Shown in pieces: positions 43,885 to 54,297 of a stretch of 62,375 bases of DNA. The translations under genes were made by a program, and so were the position numbers. Below the pieces are notes generated by a model. The model saw only the letters and a list, made by a program, of their open reading frames with translations. It made no database searches and was not told where the DNA came from. Numbering within the stretch: the stretch's first letter is position 1; each line of letters begins with the position of its first letter. The DNA comes from Deinococcus marmoris (GTDB lineage: Bacteria > Deinococcota > Deinococci > Deinococcales > Deinococcaceae): NCBI RefSeq assembly GCF_001949125.1, contig NZ_MSTI01000156.1:1-62375 (forward strand), given 5' to 3'.

Positions 43885-44931
43885 GTGTCAACGATCCAGG
43901 ATGTCGCGCGGCTGGCCGGAGTGTCGCCCACAACGGCCAAACGTGCCCTACGCGACCCCGACAAGCTCACCGCCGAAACGCTGGCGCGGGTGCAGGCGGC
44001 CATCGAGGAACTGCACTACGAACCCGATGTGCGTGCGGGCAGCCTGCGCGGCGGCCAGAGCCGCACGGTGGGACTGGTGGTGGCCAGCATCGTCGAGCCG
44101 TTCTTCGCGCAGTTTGCCCGCGCCGCCGCCCGGCACCTCAAGGCCGCCGATTACACCCTGATCGTCAGCGAGAACGAGTACAGCGCCCACCTGGAACTCC
44201 CTGAACTACGCCGGCTGTACGGTCAGCGGGTGGCGGCCATCATGCTGCGCCCCGGCTACGGTGAGGAAAGCCGCGAGTACCTGGAGCGCCTGCGTGACCG
44301 GGGGCTGTTCATTCTGGAATTCGATTACGCGCCGGATGGCTCGGACTTTCCCAGCGTGGTGCTGGACCACGCCGGCTGCATGCGGGAGGCGGTGGCCTAC
44401 CTGCACGGGCTGGGCCACACCCGGATTGCCGCGCTGGGCACCTATGATCCCGAGGTTCACCCGGAAGACCGCTCGCGCACCTTTCCGCAGGCCATGCGGG
44501 ACCGGGGTCTGAACGTGCCGCCCGAATACGGGCGTGTGGTCCTGCTGACCGAGGACACCGCCTACGACCTGACCCACGAGCTGCTGGCGCTGCCCACGCC
44601 GCCTACCGCCCTGATCGCCCTGACTGGCACCCAGGCCATCGGCGCGTTCCGGGCCATCCGCGAGCGTGGCCTGTGCCTGCCGGGTGACCTGTCGCTGCTG
44701 ACCTTCGACAACTACCCCTGGACTGCGCTGGTGGACCCGCCCATCACCGTGATCGAGCAGCCCGTCGAGGCGATGGCCGAGGCGGCAGCCCACGCGGTGC
44801 TGCGTGCCCTGGAGGGCGGATTTGACGCGAGCAGCACAACCACGCCCCAGCACGCGGTCTTTCCGGGCCGCCTGATCGTGCGCGGCAGTTGCGCCCCGCC
44901 GCGCGTGCCCAGTCTGGCCCTGACCCTCTGA
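43885..44931 (+). CDS. LacI-family regulator of the polyol operon
   Basis: This 348-residue protein has the HTH right at the N-terminus (STIQDVARLAGVSPTTAKRALRDP, residues 2-25), which confirms the GTG at 43885. The sensor domain has typical VGLVVASIVEPFFAQ and LTFDNYPWTALVDPPIT segments. It is divergent from the polyol importer and dehydrogenases and probably represses them. It appears to be translated from a leaderless mRNA. A ROK kinase gene follows 61 bp downstream on the same strand. Confidence 0.92.
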   Translation: MSTIQDVARLAGVSPTTAKRALRDPDKLTAETLARVQAAIEELHYEPDVRAGSLRGGQSRTVGLVVASIVEPFFAQFARAAARHLKAADYTLIVSENEYSAHLELPELRRLYGQRVAAIMLRPGYGEESREYLERLRDRGLFILEFDYAPDGSDFPSVVLDHAGCMREAVAYLHGLGHTRIAALGTYDPEVHPEDRSRTFPQAMRDRGLNVPPEYGRVVLLTEDTAYDLTHELLALPTPPTALIALTGTQAIGAFRAIRERGLCLPGDLSLLTFDNYPWTALVDPPITVIEQPVEAMAEAAAHAVLRALEGGFDASSTTTPQHAVFPGRLIVRGSCAPPRVPSLALTL

Positions 44932-44992
44932 ACTCTGGCCCGCTGAGGTCCGCCACAGAAAGGTCTGCGCCCCGCCGTGCTGTAATTCCTAC

Positions 44993-45883
44993 ATGTCCAC
45001 TCCTGCACCCCTCCTGGCCCTCGACATCGGCGGCACGTCCATGCGGGCCGCGCTGATGGAAGCCGGGCAGATTATCCGCCGCGCCGAGGTGCGCACGCCC
45101 AAGCCCAGCACGCCAGACGCTGTGATCGCAGCGGCGCTGGAACTGGCCGGCCCGCTTGCCCCGGACGCCGCCGCCGTGGGGGTGGCGTGCGCGGGTGCGG
45201 TGGCCGCCGGGCGCGTGACCGCCACGGCTGTCCATACCTTTCCCGGCTGGACCGACATCCCGCTTGAGGGGCAGATCGGGGCCGGACTGAATCTGCCCTG
45301 CGCCGCCCTGAACGACGCCCGCGCCGCTGCCTGGGGCGAATACGCGGCGGGGGCTGGCCGGGGCACGGGCGAATTCATGTTCATCACTGTCAGCACAGGC
45401 GTGGGTGCGGGGCTGGTGCTGGGCGGGCGGCTGCATCTGGCGGGCAATGGCCTGGACGCTGAACTGGGCTTCGTCAGCGTGCCTGCGGTGTGGAAACGGG
45501 GGGCGGAAGTGTCGCCGCTGGGGGAACTGGGACCGCTGGAATTCGAGACGAGCGGGACGGCCCTGGGCGCTCAGGCGCTGGCTCTGGGACTGACCGACGC
45601 CCGCGCCCTGGCCGATGCCGCCGAAGCTGGGGATGGTGAAGCCGACGCGAGTTACCGCCGCTCCGCCGCCCTGATCGCCTGGAAAATTGCCGACATCGCT
45701 GCGTTGCTGGGCGTCACGCGTGTGGCGCTGGGCGGCAGCGTGGGCCTGCGGGCCGGATATCTGGACCGGGTGCGGGGGAGCCTGGGTCAGTTTCCACCGC
45801 GCTATCAACCCGAAGTCGTTCACGCCGAACTGGGCGCGGACGCCGGGCTGATCGGTGCGGGACTGTGGGCCGGGCGCGATTGA
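44993..45883 (+). CDS. ROK-family sugar kinase lacking the zinc motif
   Basis: This is a 296-residue protein with phosphate motif LALDIGGTSMRAALME (residues 6-21) and a second motif ITVSTGVGAGLVLGG. In typical ROK kinases the next segment is GEIGH followed by a CxCGxxGC zinc cluster. Here it reads AELGFVSVPAVWKRG, so the His is Phe and no zinc cysteines occur. It may still phosphorylate fructose or another sugar from the polyol pathway, with changed specificity. It starts with an ATG 61 bp after the regulator, possibly leaderless (TGTAAT lies 6 bp upstream). Confidence 0.88.
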   Translation: MSTPAPLLALDIGGTSMRAALMEAGQIIRRAEVRTPKPSTPDAVIAAALELAGPLAPDAAAVGVACAGAVAAGRVTATAVHTFPGWTDIPLEGQIGAGLNLPCAALNDARAAAWGEYAAGAGRGTGEFMFITVSTGVGAGLVLGGRLHLAGNGLDAELGFVSVPAVWKRGAEVSPLGELGPLEFETSGTALGAQALALGLTDARALADAAEAGDGEADASYRRSAALIAWKIADIAALLGVTRVALGGSVGLRAGYLDRVRGSLGQFPPRYQPEVVHAELGADAGLIGAGLWAGRD

Positions 45884-45893
45884 GCCGCCGCTC

Positions 45894-45899
45894 TATACT
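45894..45899 (+). promoter_or_regulatory. -10 box of the kyn leader and operon
   Basis: TATACT lies exactly 7 bp before the ATG at 45907, so the transcript should begin at or next to that ATG. No -35 box is obvious. This would be the promoter for the leader peptide, kynU and kynA. Confidence 0.6.
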
Positions 45900-45906
45900 C
45901 CAGATC

Positions 45907-46014
45907 ATGTCAACCGCTGGCCCGCACCACGAAACCCGCGCCGGGGCGAACGCCATCGCCCACGCGCTGCGGGCGTGGTGGTGTGCCCGACTGGGTCGCC
46001 CGCTGCGGGGTTGA
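45907..46014 (+). CDS. candidate Trp-Trp leader peptide of the kynurenine operon
   Basis: This is a 35-codon reading frame with an ATG at 45907, no Shine-Dalgarno sequence and a -10 box at leaderless distance. It contains tandem Trp codons (TGGTGG, 45976-45981) followed by Cys, in the context LRAWWCARLGRPLRG. It ends 65 bp before kynU, the first gene of tryptophan degradation here. Two adjacent Trp in 35 residues is far above chance, and the position fits a peptide that senses charged tRNA-Trp or free tryptophan. It has not been matched to a known leader. Confidence 0.62.
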   Translation: MSTAGPHHETRAGANAIAHALRAWWCARLGRPLRG

Positions 46015-46047
46015 GGCGCTTGCCTGTCCATGCCCCCACATCGGGGC
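45965..46047 (+). promoter_or_regulatory. candidate attenuator/antiterminator structure upstream of kynU
   Basis: GCGGGCG (45969-45975) pairs with CGCCCGC (45997-46003). The stem can extend by CGC/GCG across a T-T mismatch, and the 21-base loop is exactly seven codons beginning with TGGTGG. Further on, GCCCC (46032-46036) pairs with GGGGC (46043-46047), followed by a T-rich stretch. TGCGGGG (46004-46010) could pair instead with CCCCACA (46034-46040), which would exclude the last hairpin. A ribosome paused at the Trp codons would melt the first stem. Confidence 0.5.
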
Positions 46048-46079
46048 CAGCTTCTCGTTTCTTCCCCAGAGGTATAGCC

Positions 46080-47342
46080 ATGACCGTATTTGACCGCCTG
46101 TTCGCTGATTCCACCCTGAGCCAGTTGCAGGAAAAGGACGCCCGCGATCCGCTGGCCCACAAACGCGCCGAATTCAAGTTGCCGGAGGGCGTGGTCTATC
46201 TGGACGGCAACAGCCTGGGCGCGTTGCCGCTGACCGTTCCTGCCCGCCTGGCCCGCGTGGCCGAGGAGGAATGGGGCGGCCAGCTCATCCGCTCGTGGAC
46301 TGCCAACGCGGAGGCGGCTCAGGACTGGATGAACCTGCCGGACCGCGTGGCGGCCAAGATCGCCCCCCTGATCGGCGCGCAGCCGCATGAAGTCGCGGTG
46401 GGCGACAGCACCAGCGTCAACATCTTCAAGCTGCTGGCCGCCGCGCTCCATATGGCCCCGCCCGAACGCCGCGTGATCCTGACCGACGCCGATAATTTCC
46501 CCACGGACCTGTACATGGCGCAGGGCTTGAACGCGCTGCTGGGCGAGAAGTACGAGTTGCGGCCCGTGCCGTCTGCCGAACTGGAAGCCAACCTGACGGG
46601 TGACGTCGCCCTGACCCTGCTGACCGAGGTAGATTACCGCACGGGCCACAGGCTGGACATGGCGGGCCTGACGGCAAAAGCGCACCGCCACGGCATCCTG
46701 ACGGTGTGGGATCTGGCGCATTCCGCCGGGGCGTTTCCCGTGGATCTGAACGGTGTGGGCGCAGACTTCGCGGTGGGCTGCGGCTACAAATTTCTCAACG
46801 GCGGTCCCGGCGCACCCAGTTTTCTGTTTGTGGCTGGGCGGCATCAGGATTCGGCCCGCGCCTTCCTGAGCGGCTGGATGGGCCACGCCGACCCCTTCGA
46901 GATGGCCCGCGATTTCACCCCCGCCCCCGGCGCACGGCGCTACGTGGTGGGCACGCCCACGGTCCTCAGCCTGAGCGCGCTGGACGCTGCTCTGGACGTA
47001 TTTGCGGATGTGGACATGAACGTGTTGCGGGCCAAATCGCTCTCGCTGACCGACACGTTTATCGACCTGATGGAGCCGTTGACGGCCCAGTATCCGCTGA
47101 CGCTGGTCACGCCGCGAAACCATGACGAGCGCGGCAGTCAGGTCTCCTACAGGCATCCGCAGGCGCGGGAAGTGATGCAAAAGCTGATCGAGAGCGGCAT
47201 CCTGGGCGACTACCGTACGCCGGACATCCTGCGCTTCGGCTTCACGCCGCTGTACCACTCGCACGCGGACGTGTGGCGGGCCGTGCAGGGCATCAAGCGT
47301 GTCCTAGAAAATGAGGTGTTGGAGGAGGGCGAGAGGACATGA
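46080..47342 (+). CDS. kynU: kynureninase
   Basis: This 420-residue PLP-dependent fold-type I enzyme cleaves kynurenine to anthranilate and alanine. The cofactor-binding Lys is K237 in GCGYKFLNGGPG, with Asp211 in VWDLAHSAG. The N-terminal YLDGNSLGALP is characteristic. The ATG at 46080 has AGAGG 10 bp upstream. It overlaps kynA by 4 bp. It is preceded by the Trp-codon leader. Formamidase (kynB) is not present in the window. Confidence 0.95.
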   Translation: MTVFDRLFADSTLSQLQEKDARDPLAHKRAEFKLPEGVVYLDGNSLGALPLTVPARLARVAEEEWGGQLIRSWTANAEAAQDWMNLPDRVAAKIAPLIGAQPHEVAVGDSTSVNIFKLLAAALHMAPPERRVILTDADNFPTDLYMAQGLNALLGEKYELRPVPSAELEANLTGDVALTLLTEVDYRTGHRLDMAGLTAKAHRHGILTVWDLAHSAGAFPVDLNGVGADFAVGCGYKFLNGGPGAPSFLFVAGRHQDSARAFLSGWMGHADPFEMARDFTPAPGARRYVVGTPTVLSLSALDAALDVFADVDMNVLRAKSLSLTDTFIDLMEPLTAQYPLTLVTPRNHDERGSQVSYRHPQAREVMQKLIESGILGDYRTPDILRFGFTPLYHSHADVWRAVQGIKRVLENEVLEEGERT

Positions 47343-48184
47343 CCGATCGGAACGCCCCCGCCCAGGATGCCCCGGAACGCGCCTACACCGACTTCACCCA
47401 GAGCCTCAGCTACGGCGATTACCTTCGACTGGACACGCTCAAGGCCGCCCACCAGCCGATCACGGAAGCACACGACGAACACCTGTTCATCACCGTTCAC
47501 CACGTCTCGGAAGTGTGGCTGGAACTGATCGTGCGCGAACTCGGGGCGGCTATGCGCCTGCTGGAAGGCGGCATCACCGACGCGCCGCTGAAGATGCTGA
47601 CCCGCGTGGTGCGCGCCCAGGAGCAACTGACCAACGCCTGGGAAGTCCTGAAGACCATGACACCCGCCGATTATCTGCAATTCCGGCATGCCTTCGGGCA
47701 GGCGTCGGGCTTCCAGTCGGCCAGCTACCGCACGGTGGAATTCCTGCTGGGCAACCGCCGCGCCGTGCTGCTGCGCCCGCACGAACACCGCCCGGACCTG
47801 CACGGCCCGCTCGAAGCTGTGTTGAACGCCCCCAGCGTCTACGATCTGGCCCTGCGGCTGCTGGCCGAACGCGGGCTGCCGGTGCCGGACGAGGTGCTTC
47901 AGCGGGACCTCACCCTGCCGCCCGTGTTGAATGAGACCGTGCTGGACTCCTGGCTGACCGTCTACCGCGATCCGCAGACGTACTGGGACCTGTACGAGCT
48001 GGCCGAGAAGTTGCTGGACGTGGAGGACAACTTCCGGCGCTGGCGCTTTAACCACCTGACCACCGTGGAGCGCACGATTGGCTTTAAAGCGGGTTCCGGC
48101 GGCACCAGCGGCGCGGGCTACCTGCGCGGTGTGCTGGGCGTGGTGCTGTTCCCCGAACTGTGGGAAGTGAGGACGCGACTGTAA
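47339..48184 (+). CDS. kynA: tryptophan 2,3-dioxygenase
   Basis: This 281-residue heme enzyme opens tryptophan to N-formylkynurenine. The N-terminal YGDYLRLDTL, the substrate/heme region EAHDEHLFITVHHVSEVWLELI and the heme-proximal segment HLTTVERTIGFKAGSGGTSG are all present. The length is that of the family. It is coupled to kynU by an ATGA overlap, which is the reverse of pathway order. A strong hairpin terminator follows. Confidence 0.96.
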   Translation: MTDRNAPAQDAPERAYTDFTQSLSYGDYLRLDTLKAAHQPITEAHDEHLFITVHHVSEVWLELIVRELGAAMRLLEGGITDAPLKMLTRVVRAQEQLTNAWEVLKTMTPADYLQFRHAFGQASGFQSASYRTVEFLLGNRRAVLLRPHEHRPDLHGPLEAVLNAPSVYDLALRLLAERGLPVPDEVLQRDLTLPPVLNETVLDSWLTVYRDPQTYWDLYELAEKLLDVEDNFRRWRFNHLTTVERTIGFKAGSGGTSGAGYLRGVLGVVLFPELWEVRTRL

Positions 48185-48185
48185 A

Positions 48186-48231
48186 ACAGCGACGTGGACA
48201 GGAGCCGTTTCGCTCTTGTCCACGTCGCTGT
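48186..48231. terminator. strong bidirectional terminator between kynA and xylB
   Basis: ACAGCGACGTGGACA at 48186-48200 is fully complementary to the sequence at 48217-48231, a 15-bp stem with a further GAG/CTC pair inside it. It starts 2 bp after the kynA stop and ends 8 bp before the stop of the convergent xylulokinase gene. T-rich (CTTTC) and A-rich (AAAA) flanks allow it to serve both directions. Confidence 0.8.
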
Positions 48232-48238
48232 CTTTCGG

Positions 48239-49728
<1,490 letters not shown>

Positions 49729-49732
<4 letters not shown>

Positions 49733-50895
49733 CCGCGCACGCCCATCAGCAGCTCAATGGTCATCTGGTCCAGGGCTTCCAGGCCCGGTCCACGCACGCC
49801 CAGCGCCTCACGGTCAAACTCGCGGTTCTTCAGGGCCTCGGCATTCTCGGGCGAGAATTTGCTCAGGGCGGCCAGTTCCGTGTCCTCCACACGGTACGCC
49901 TCCAGCGCCGCCGTGATCTCGGGATCGGCGTGGAACTGGGCCACCTTGTCCTTCAGGATCAGGTAGGTCCGCATGCAGCCGCGCGCGAAGGCCCACACGC
50001 CCGCCTCGTCCTCAGTGCGCAGGGCGTGGGCGTCAAAGTGCAGCGGGCCGCTGTAACCCGTGTCCTCCAGCAGCATGACCGTGAAGAACGCGCCCTTGAT
50101 GTTCTCCGCGCCGAAGCGCAGATCCTGATCGAAGCGGCCCATCTTCTGATCGTTCAGGTCAATGTGGAACAGCTTGCCCGCGTCCAGTGCCTGGGCGATG
50201 GCGTGCGGAAAGCTCAGGCCCGCCATCGTCTCGTGGGCAAACTCGGGATTGACGCCGAACAGTTCGGGCTTATCCAGCGTGGGAATGAAGCCCAGAGCAC
50301 TCCCAACGGTGGGCAAAAAGATGTCGGCACGCGGCTCGTTGGGCTTGGGTTCCAGCGCGAAGCGGTAGCCGTAGCCCTGAGATTCGCTGTATTCGGCCAG
50401 GAAGTTGAGGCTCTCACGGAACCACGCCAGCGCGTCCATCAGCTTCCCGCCCGCGTCCACCTCGGTTCCCTCGCGCCCCCCCCAGAACACGTAGGTCTTC
50501 GCGCCCAGCTCGGCTCCCAGGTCCATTGAGCGCATGGTCTTTTGCAGCGCGTAGGCCCGCACGCGGCGGTCCGCGCTGGTGAACGCGCCGTCCTTGAATG
50601 CCGGATCGCCAAACAGGTTGGTGGTGGCCATTGGCACCTTCAGCCCGGTTTCAGCCAGCGCGGCTTTCAGGTCACTCACAATTTTGTCGCGCTCGGCAGC
50701 AGTCGCGTCAATTGGCACCAGATCGTTGTCGTGCAGGTTGATGCCCGACGCGCCCAGTTCGGCCAGCTTCCGCACGATGTACGGCGCACTCAGCGGCTGG
50801 CGGGTGGGTTCGCCAAACGGATCGCGCCCGACATTGCCGACGGTCCAGAGGCCAAAGGTAAAACGATCTGCGGCGGTGGGGGTAAAGTTGGTCAT
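49729..50895 (-). CDS. xylA: xylose isomerase
   Basis: This 388-residue TIM-barrel enzyme is of the short class I type known from Actinobacteria and Deinococcus-Thermus. Visible residues are catalytic His in [10 protein letters not shown], the tryptophan in [11 protein letters not shown], metal ligands in [10 protein letters not shown] and [11 protein letters not shown], and Asp residues in [16 protein letters not shown]. It converts xylose to xylulose. It has its own candidate operator (50915-50926) and a TATACC box (complement of 50907-50912) upstream, so it may be transcribed separately from the transporter genes. Confidence 0.96.
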
Positions 50896-50914
50896 GGTTC
50901 TCCCAGGGTATAAC

Positions 50915-50926
50915 GAAAACGATTTC
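50915..50926. promoter_or_regulatory. LacI-type operator before xylA
   Basis: GAAAACGATTTC is a near-palindrome of the common LacI-family form. It lies 20 bp upstream of the xylA start and just upstream of a possible -10 box. The same motif appears at 54222 and, as a perfect palindrome, at 61833. Confidence 0.65.
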
Positions 50927-50962
50927 AGTTTGATTTGAGCAGGGTGGCGTCGGGCAGACCGT

Positions 50963-51742
50963 CTAGACCGTCAGCACATCCCGCCCCGGCAACTTGCCCG
51001 CGATGATCATCTCCAGCACCTCGTCCTGCGTGATCTGCGAGGTCAGGGCACTGCCCACCACTTTCCCGTTTTTCATGACGGTCACGCGGTCGGCCAGATC
51101 GAACACGTCATGCATGTCGTGGCTGATCAGAAAGATGCCCACGCCCTCGGTCTTCAGCGATTTGATCAGCTCGTTGACCTGATGCGTTTCCTGCGGCCCC
51201 AGCGCGGCGGTGGGTTCGTCCATGATCAGCACCCTGGCCTTGAAATAGATGGCCCGGCTGATGGCGATGCACTGGCGCTGGCCGCCCGACAGGTTGAACA
51301 CGGGCTTCTTGAGGTCCGGCAGGTTGACCTTCAGGCGGTCCAGCACCTTGCGGGCCTCCAGCTCCATCGTGTCCTCATCCAGCGCGCCGCCGCGCAGCAA
51401 CTCGCGCCCCAGGAAGATGTTGGCCGCCACGTCCAGATTGTCGGCCAGCGCCAGATTCTGGTAGATGGTTTCAATGCCCAGCTTCTGCGCAGTGCGTGGA
51501 CTGGTCAACTTCACTTCCTGCCCGTTGATCAGGATCTGCCCGGCATCGGCGGTGTACGCCCCTGAGAGCATCTTGATTAAAGTGGATTTGCCTGCGCCGT
51601 TGTGACCCAGCAGCCCCAGCACCTCGCCGGGGGCCAGACTGACATTGACGTCTTCCAGTGCGTGGATGCCGCCGAAACTCTTGGAGATGCCGCGCGCTTC
51701 TACCAGCGGCGTAACGCTGTTTGGGGAAGAGGCCGCGCTCAT
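50963..51742 (-). CDS. sugar ABC transporter ATP-binding protein, single ABC domain
   Basis: This 259-residue ATPase has Walker [10 protein letters not shown], signature [14 protein letters not shown] and Walker [13 protein letters not shown], followed by the D- and H-loops. It has only one domain, while the usual xylose importer ATPase XylG has two in about 500 residues. It must therefore form a homodimer. The ATG at 51742 overlaps the stop of the permease gene (ATGA); an upstream in-frame start lies inside the permease gene. Confidence 0.93.
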   Translation of the reverse strand: MSAASSPNSVTPLVEARGISKSFGGIHALEDVNVSLAPGEVLGLLGHNGAGKSTLIKMLSGAYTADAGQILINGQEVKLTSPRTAQKLGIETIYQNLALADNLDVAANIFLGRELLRGGALDEDTMELEARKVLDRLKVNLPDLKKPVFNLSGGQRQCIAISRAIYFKARVLIMDEPTAALGPQETHQVNELIKSLKTEGVGIFLISHDMHDVFDLADRVTVMKNGKVVGSALTSQITQDEVLEMIIAGKLPGRDVLTV

Positions 51743-52962
51743 TTGGCCCTCCGGCGCTGGAAGATGCCGTCCAGCGTGACCGCCAGCATCAGCACCAGCC
51801 CCTGCACCACGTTCTGCCACGCGCTGGGCAGATCAAGCAGCAGCATGCCGTTGATCAGGCTCGCCATCAGAATTGCGCCCAGAAATGCGCCGGGAATGCT
51901 GCCGGTGCCGCCTGCCAGCGAGGTTCCGCCAATCACGGCAGCCGCGATCACGCTCAGCTCGGCCAGGGTGCCGGTGGAGTTGGTCCCGGCGTTCAGGCGG
52001 GCCGTTTGAATCGCCCCGGCCAGGGCGGCCAGCATGCCCATGATGCCGAAGACCAGAATGGTCAGGCGGGTGGTGTTGATCCCGGCCAGCCGCGCGGCTT
52101 CCGGGTTGCCGCCGTAGGCGAACACGTAGCGGCCAAAACGGGTGGCGCGCACCACCCACATCATCACCGCCGTGACCGCCAGCATGATCAGCACGGGTAC
52201 AGGAATGCCGCGCGCCAGGCCGCTGCGGGGATCAGGGTAGCTGTTCATCACCAGCACGAAGGCCAGCACCAGTGCCAGCGTGACGCCCGTGAAGGCGAAT
52301 TGCAGGATGGCGGTGCGGTTGGGCAGCCCGCGTCTGGCCCGCTGCTGATAGTTCCGCAGGTCCGTCCACACGATGGCCGCCGCGATCAGCGCGCCCACGC
52401 CCCAGCTTGCCGGGCCGCCAATCGAGCCGTTCAGGCCGCCGCCCAGGATCTGGAAGGTCTCGGTCAGGGGCGCAACCGTCTGGCCGCTGGTCAGCAGCCA
52501 TGCACCGCCCCGGAAGATCAGCAGGCCGCCCAGGGTGACGATAAAGGACGGCACGCCCAGTAGCGCCACCCACGTTCCCTGCAACATGCCGATGCCCAGC
52601 CCCAGCAGCAGTCCCAGCGCCAGCGTGAGCAAAGCGCTCCACCACGTATCCTGCGGGAAGACCCGGATGTTAAGAACGGCCATCGCCATGCCTGTAAATC
52701 CCAGGATCGAGCCGATGGACAGATCGATGTTCCGCATCACGATGATCAGCACCATGCCGCTGACCATCACGCCCACCGACGCGGTCTGCACCGACAGGTT
52801 CCACAGGTTGCGCGAGGTAATGAAAACCCCGCCAGTTAGCAGATTAAAGGCAATCCAGATTCCGGCAATCGCCAGCACCATGAACAGCAGGCGGCCATCC
52901 AGGCCCAGTTGCGCCAGTAATCGCTTGGGCGGCGTGGTTGAAACGGTTTTGACACTCTGCAT
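51739..52962 (-). CDS. sugar ABC transporter permease, XylH-like
   Basis: This 407-residue membrane protein has about ten helices. The signature [21 protein letters not shown] is near residues 295-315 and the [11 protein letters not shown] loop follows. An extra hydrophilic stretch near residues 200-230 ([16 protein letters not shown]) separates the two membrane halves, as in XylH. It works with the single-domain ATPase and the binding protein at 53058. Confidence 0.93.
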   Translation of the reverse strand: MQSVKTVSTTPPKRLLAQLGLDGRLLFMVLAIAGIWIAFNLLTGGVFITSRNLWNLSVQTASVGVMVSGMVLIIVMRNIDLSIGSILGFTGMAMAVLNIRVFPQDTWWSALLTLALGLLLGLGIGMLQGTWVALLGVPSFIVTLGGLLIFRGGAWLLTSGQTVAPLTETFQILGGGLNGSIGGPASWGVGALIAAAIVWTDLRNYQQRARRGLPNRTAILQFAFTGVTLALVLAFVLVMNSYPDPRSGLARGIPVPVLIMLAVTAVMMWVVRATRFGRYVFAYGGNPEAARLAGINTTRLTILVFGIMGMLAALAGAIQTARLNAGTNSTGTLAELSVIAAAVIGGTSLAGGTGSIPGAFLGAILMASLINGMLLLDLPSAWQNVVQGLVLMLAVTLDGIFQRRRAK

Positions 52963-52991
52963 ATTCCTCCAGCCCCAGCCGGGCGTGGCAC

Positions 52992-53040
52992 AAAAAGGGG
53001 GAAATGACGGGGCGACGGACTGGCCCAGTTCATTTCCCCC
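52992..53040 (-). terminator. intra-operon terminator after xylF-like gene
   Basis: GGGGGAAATGA (minus strand, from 53040) pairs with TCATTTCCCCC (to 52997), an 11-bp perfect stem with an inner ACTGG/CCAGT stem. Five T follow (complement of 52992-52996). It lies between the binding protein gene and the permease gene. It should end most transcripts after the binding protein. Confidence 0.75.
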
Positions 53041-53057
53041 TGAGATGATCTAGGGGT

Positions 53058-54101
53058 TCAGCGGCAGGCTGCCGGGGCCGCAGCGCCCGTCACGCCGTTG
53101 CAGATTTCGGCCTTGGTGGCCCACTTGGCGGTGATCAGCGTGCCGAGGTTGGCCTTGGTGATCACGACGGGCTTGAGAAGGATGCTGGACACCGCCACCT
53201 TCTTGGGGCCGCCGTTGAAGGTGCTACTGCCCTTGATGGCGTTGACCTTGGTCCCGCCCGCCAGTTGCACGGCGATCTTGGCCGCCTCGGTGCCCAGCGT
53301 GCGCGAGTCCTTCCAGACGGTCCCGGTTTGCAGTCCTCTGGCAATCCGGTTCAGGGCGGCCTTGTCGGCGTCCTGACCAGAAACCGGAATCTTGCCCGCC
53401 AGCCCCACGCTCGCCAGCGCCGAGACTGCGCCGCCCGCCGTGCCGTCGTTGGAGGCCACCACCGCATCGATCTTGTTCTGGTTGGCGGTCAGCATCTGCT
53501 CCATGTTGCGCTGGGCGATCTCGGGCTGCCAGCCCTCGGTGAACTGACTGCCCACGTTCTTGATCGCGCCGGACTTGATCGCCTTATCCAGCACTTCCAG
53601 TTGCCCGGCGTACAGCAGCGCCGCGTTGGGATCGCTGGGGCTGCCCTTGATAAAGGCGTAATTGCCCTTTGGCTTGGCGTCCAGAATCATCTTGGCCTGC
53701 AAACGCCCGACTTCCTTGTTGTCGAACGAGATGTAAAAGGCCCAGGGGTCTTCAATCAGGCGGTCATAGGACACCACGGGGATGCCGTCAGCCTTGGCCT
53801 TGGCGATAGCGGGCAGCACAGCCTCGGTGTCCTGGGCCAGCACCAGCAGCACGGTTGCGCCGCGTGTCACCAGACTCTCGATGTCCGAGAGCTGTTTCTC
53901 GTTGGAACTCTGGGCATCGGCACTGATGTACTTGGCCCCCATCTTGTCCAGTTGCGCCTTGATCGCCGCCTCATCGGTCTTCCAGCGCTCCTCCTGAAAG
54001 TTGGACCAACTGACGCCCACCACCACCTGTTTCTGTGCCAGTGCAGGCGAGGCGAGAAGGCTCAGGCCGAGAACTGCGGTCAATATGCCCATTCGTTTCA
54101 T
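53058..54101 (-). CDS. xylF: xylose-type ABC transporter substrate-binding protein
   Basis: This 347-residue secreted protein has the signal peptide [44 protein letters not shown] is the typical XylF start. The sugar-site segments are [22 protein letters not shown] and [16 protein letters not shown], and [26 protein letters not shown] follows. The C-terminus contains two Cys residues (AEICNG... and AACR) that may form a disulfide. It has its own strong promoter and operator, and the adjacent terminator keeps it in excess over the permease. Confidence 0.94.
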   Translation of the reverse strand: MKRMGILTAVLGLSLLASPALAQKQVVVGVSWSNFQEERWKTDEAAIKAQLDKMGAKYISADAQSSNEKQLSDIESLVTRGATVLLVLAQDTEAVLPAIAKAKADGIPVVSYDRLIEDPWAFYISFDNKEVGRLQAKMILDAKPKGNYAFIKGSPSDPNAALLYAGQLEVLDKAIKSGAIKNVGSQFTEGWQPEIAQRNMEQMLTANQNKIDAVVASNDGTAGGAVSALASVGLAGKIPVSGQDADKAALNRIARGLQTGTVWKDSRTLGTEAAKIAVQLAGGTKVNAIKGSSTFNGGPKKVAVSSILLKPVVITKANLGTLITAKWATKAEICNGVTGAAAPAACR

Positions 54102-54221
54102 AGAACTCCTTGATTTGGCCTTATAGGCCGATAAATAGACGGGGAAATCCGATATCTCGATAGAATCGAGTCGGAGCGGGAAGACAGACTTTGAAGGGAA
54201 GTCCCAGCGGTTTGGGTTTAG

Positions 54222-54233
54222 GAAAACGATTTC
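54222..54233. promoter_or_regulatory. LacI-type operator before xylF
   Basis: GAAAACGATTTC is identical to the site before xylA. It lies directly downstream of the -10 box of the xylF promoter, a position where a bound repressor would block transcription. Confidence 0.7.
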
Positions 54234-54242
54234 GGTGAGTGA

Positions 54243-54270
54243 AGTATACGCCTTTCTTCCAAAAGGTCAA
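54243..54270 (-). promoter_or_regulatory. sigma-70-type promoter of xylF
   Basis: On the minus strand TTGACC (54270-54265) and TATACT (54248-54243) are separated by 16 bp. This is the best -35/-10 pair that I see in the window. The operator at 54222-54233 follows about 9 bp downstream of the -10. Confidence 0.7.
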
Positions 54271-54297
54271 GAGGTCACTTATCCGAGGTGAAACGCG

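Noticed and set aside
45714..47264. Open frame of about 516 codons on the minus strand
   Set aside because: It is antisense to kynU and to the leader region, with no recognisable domain.
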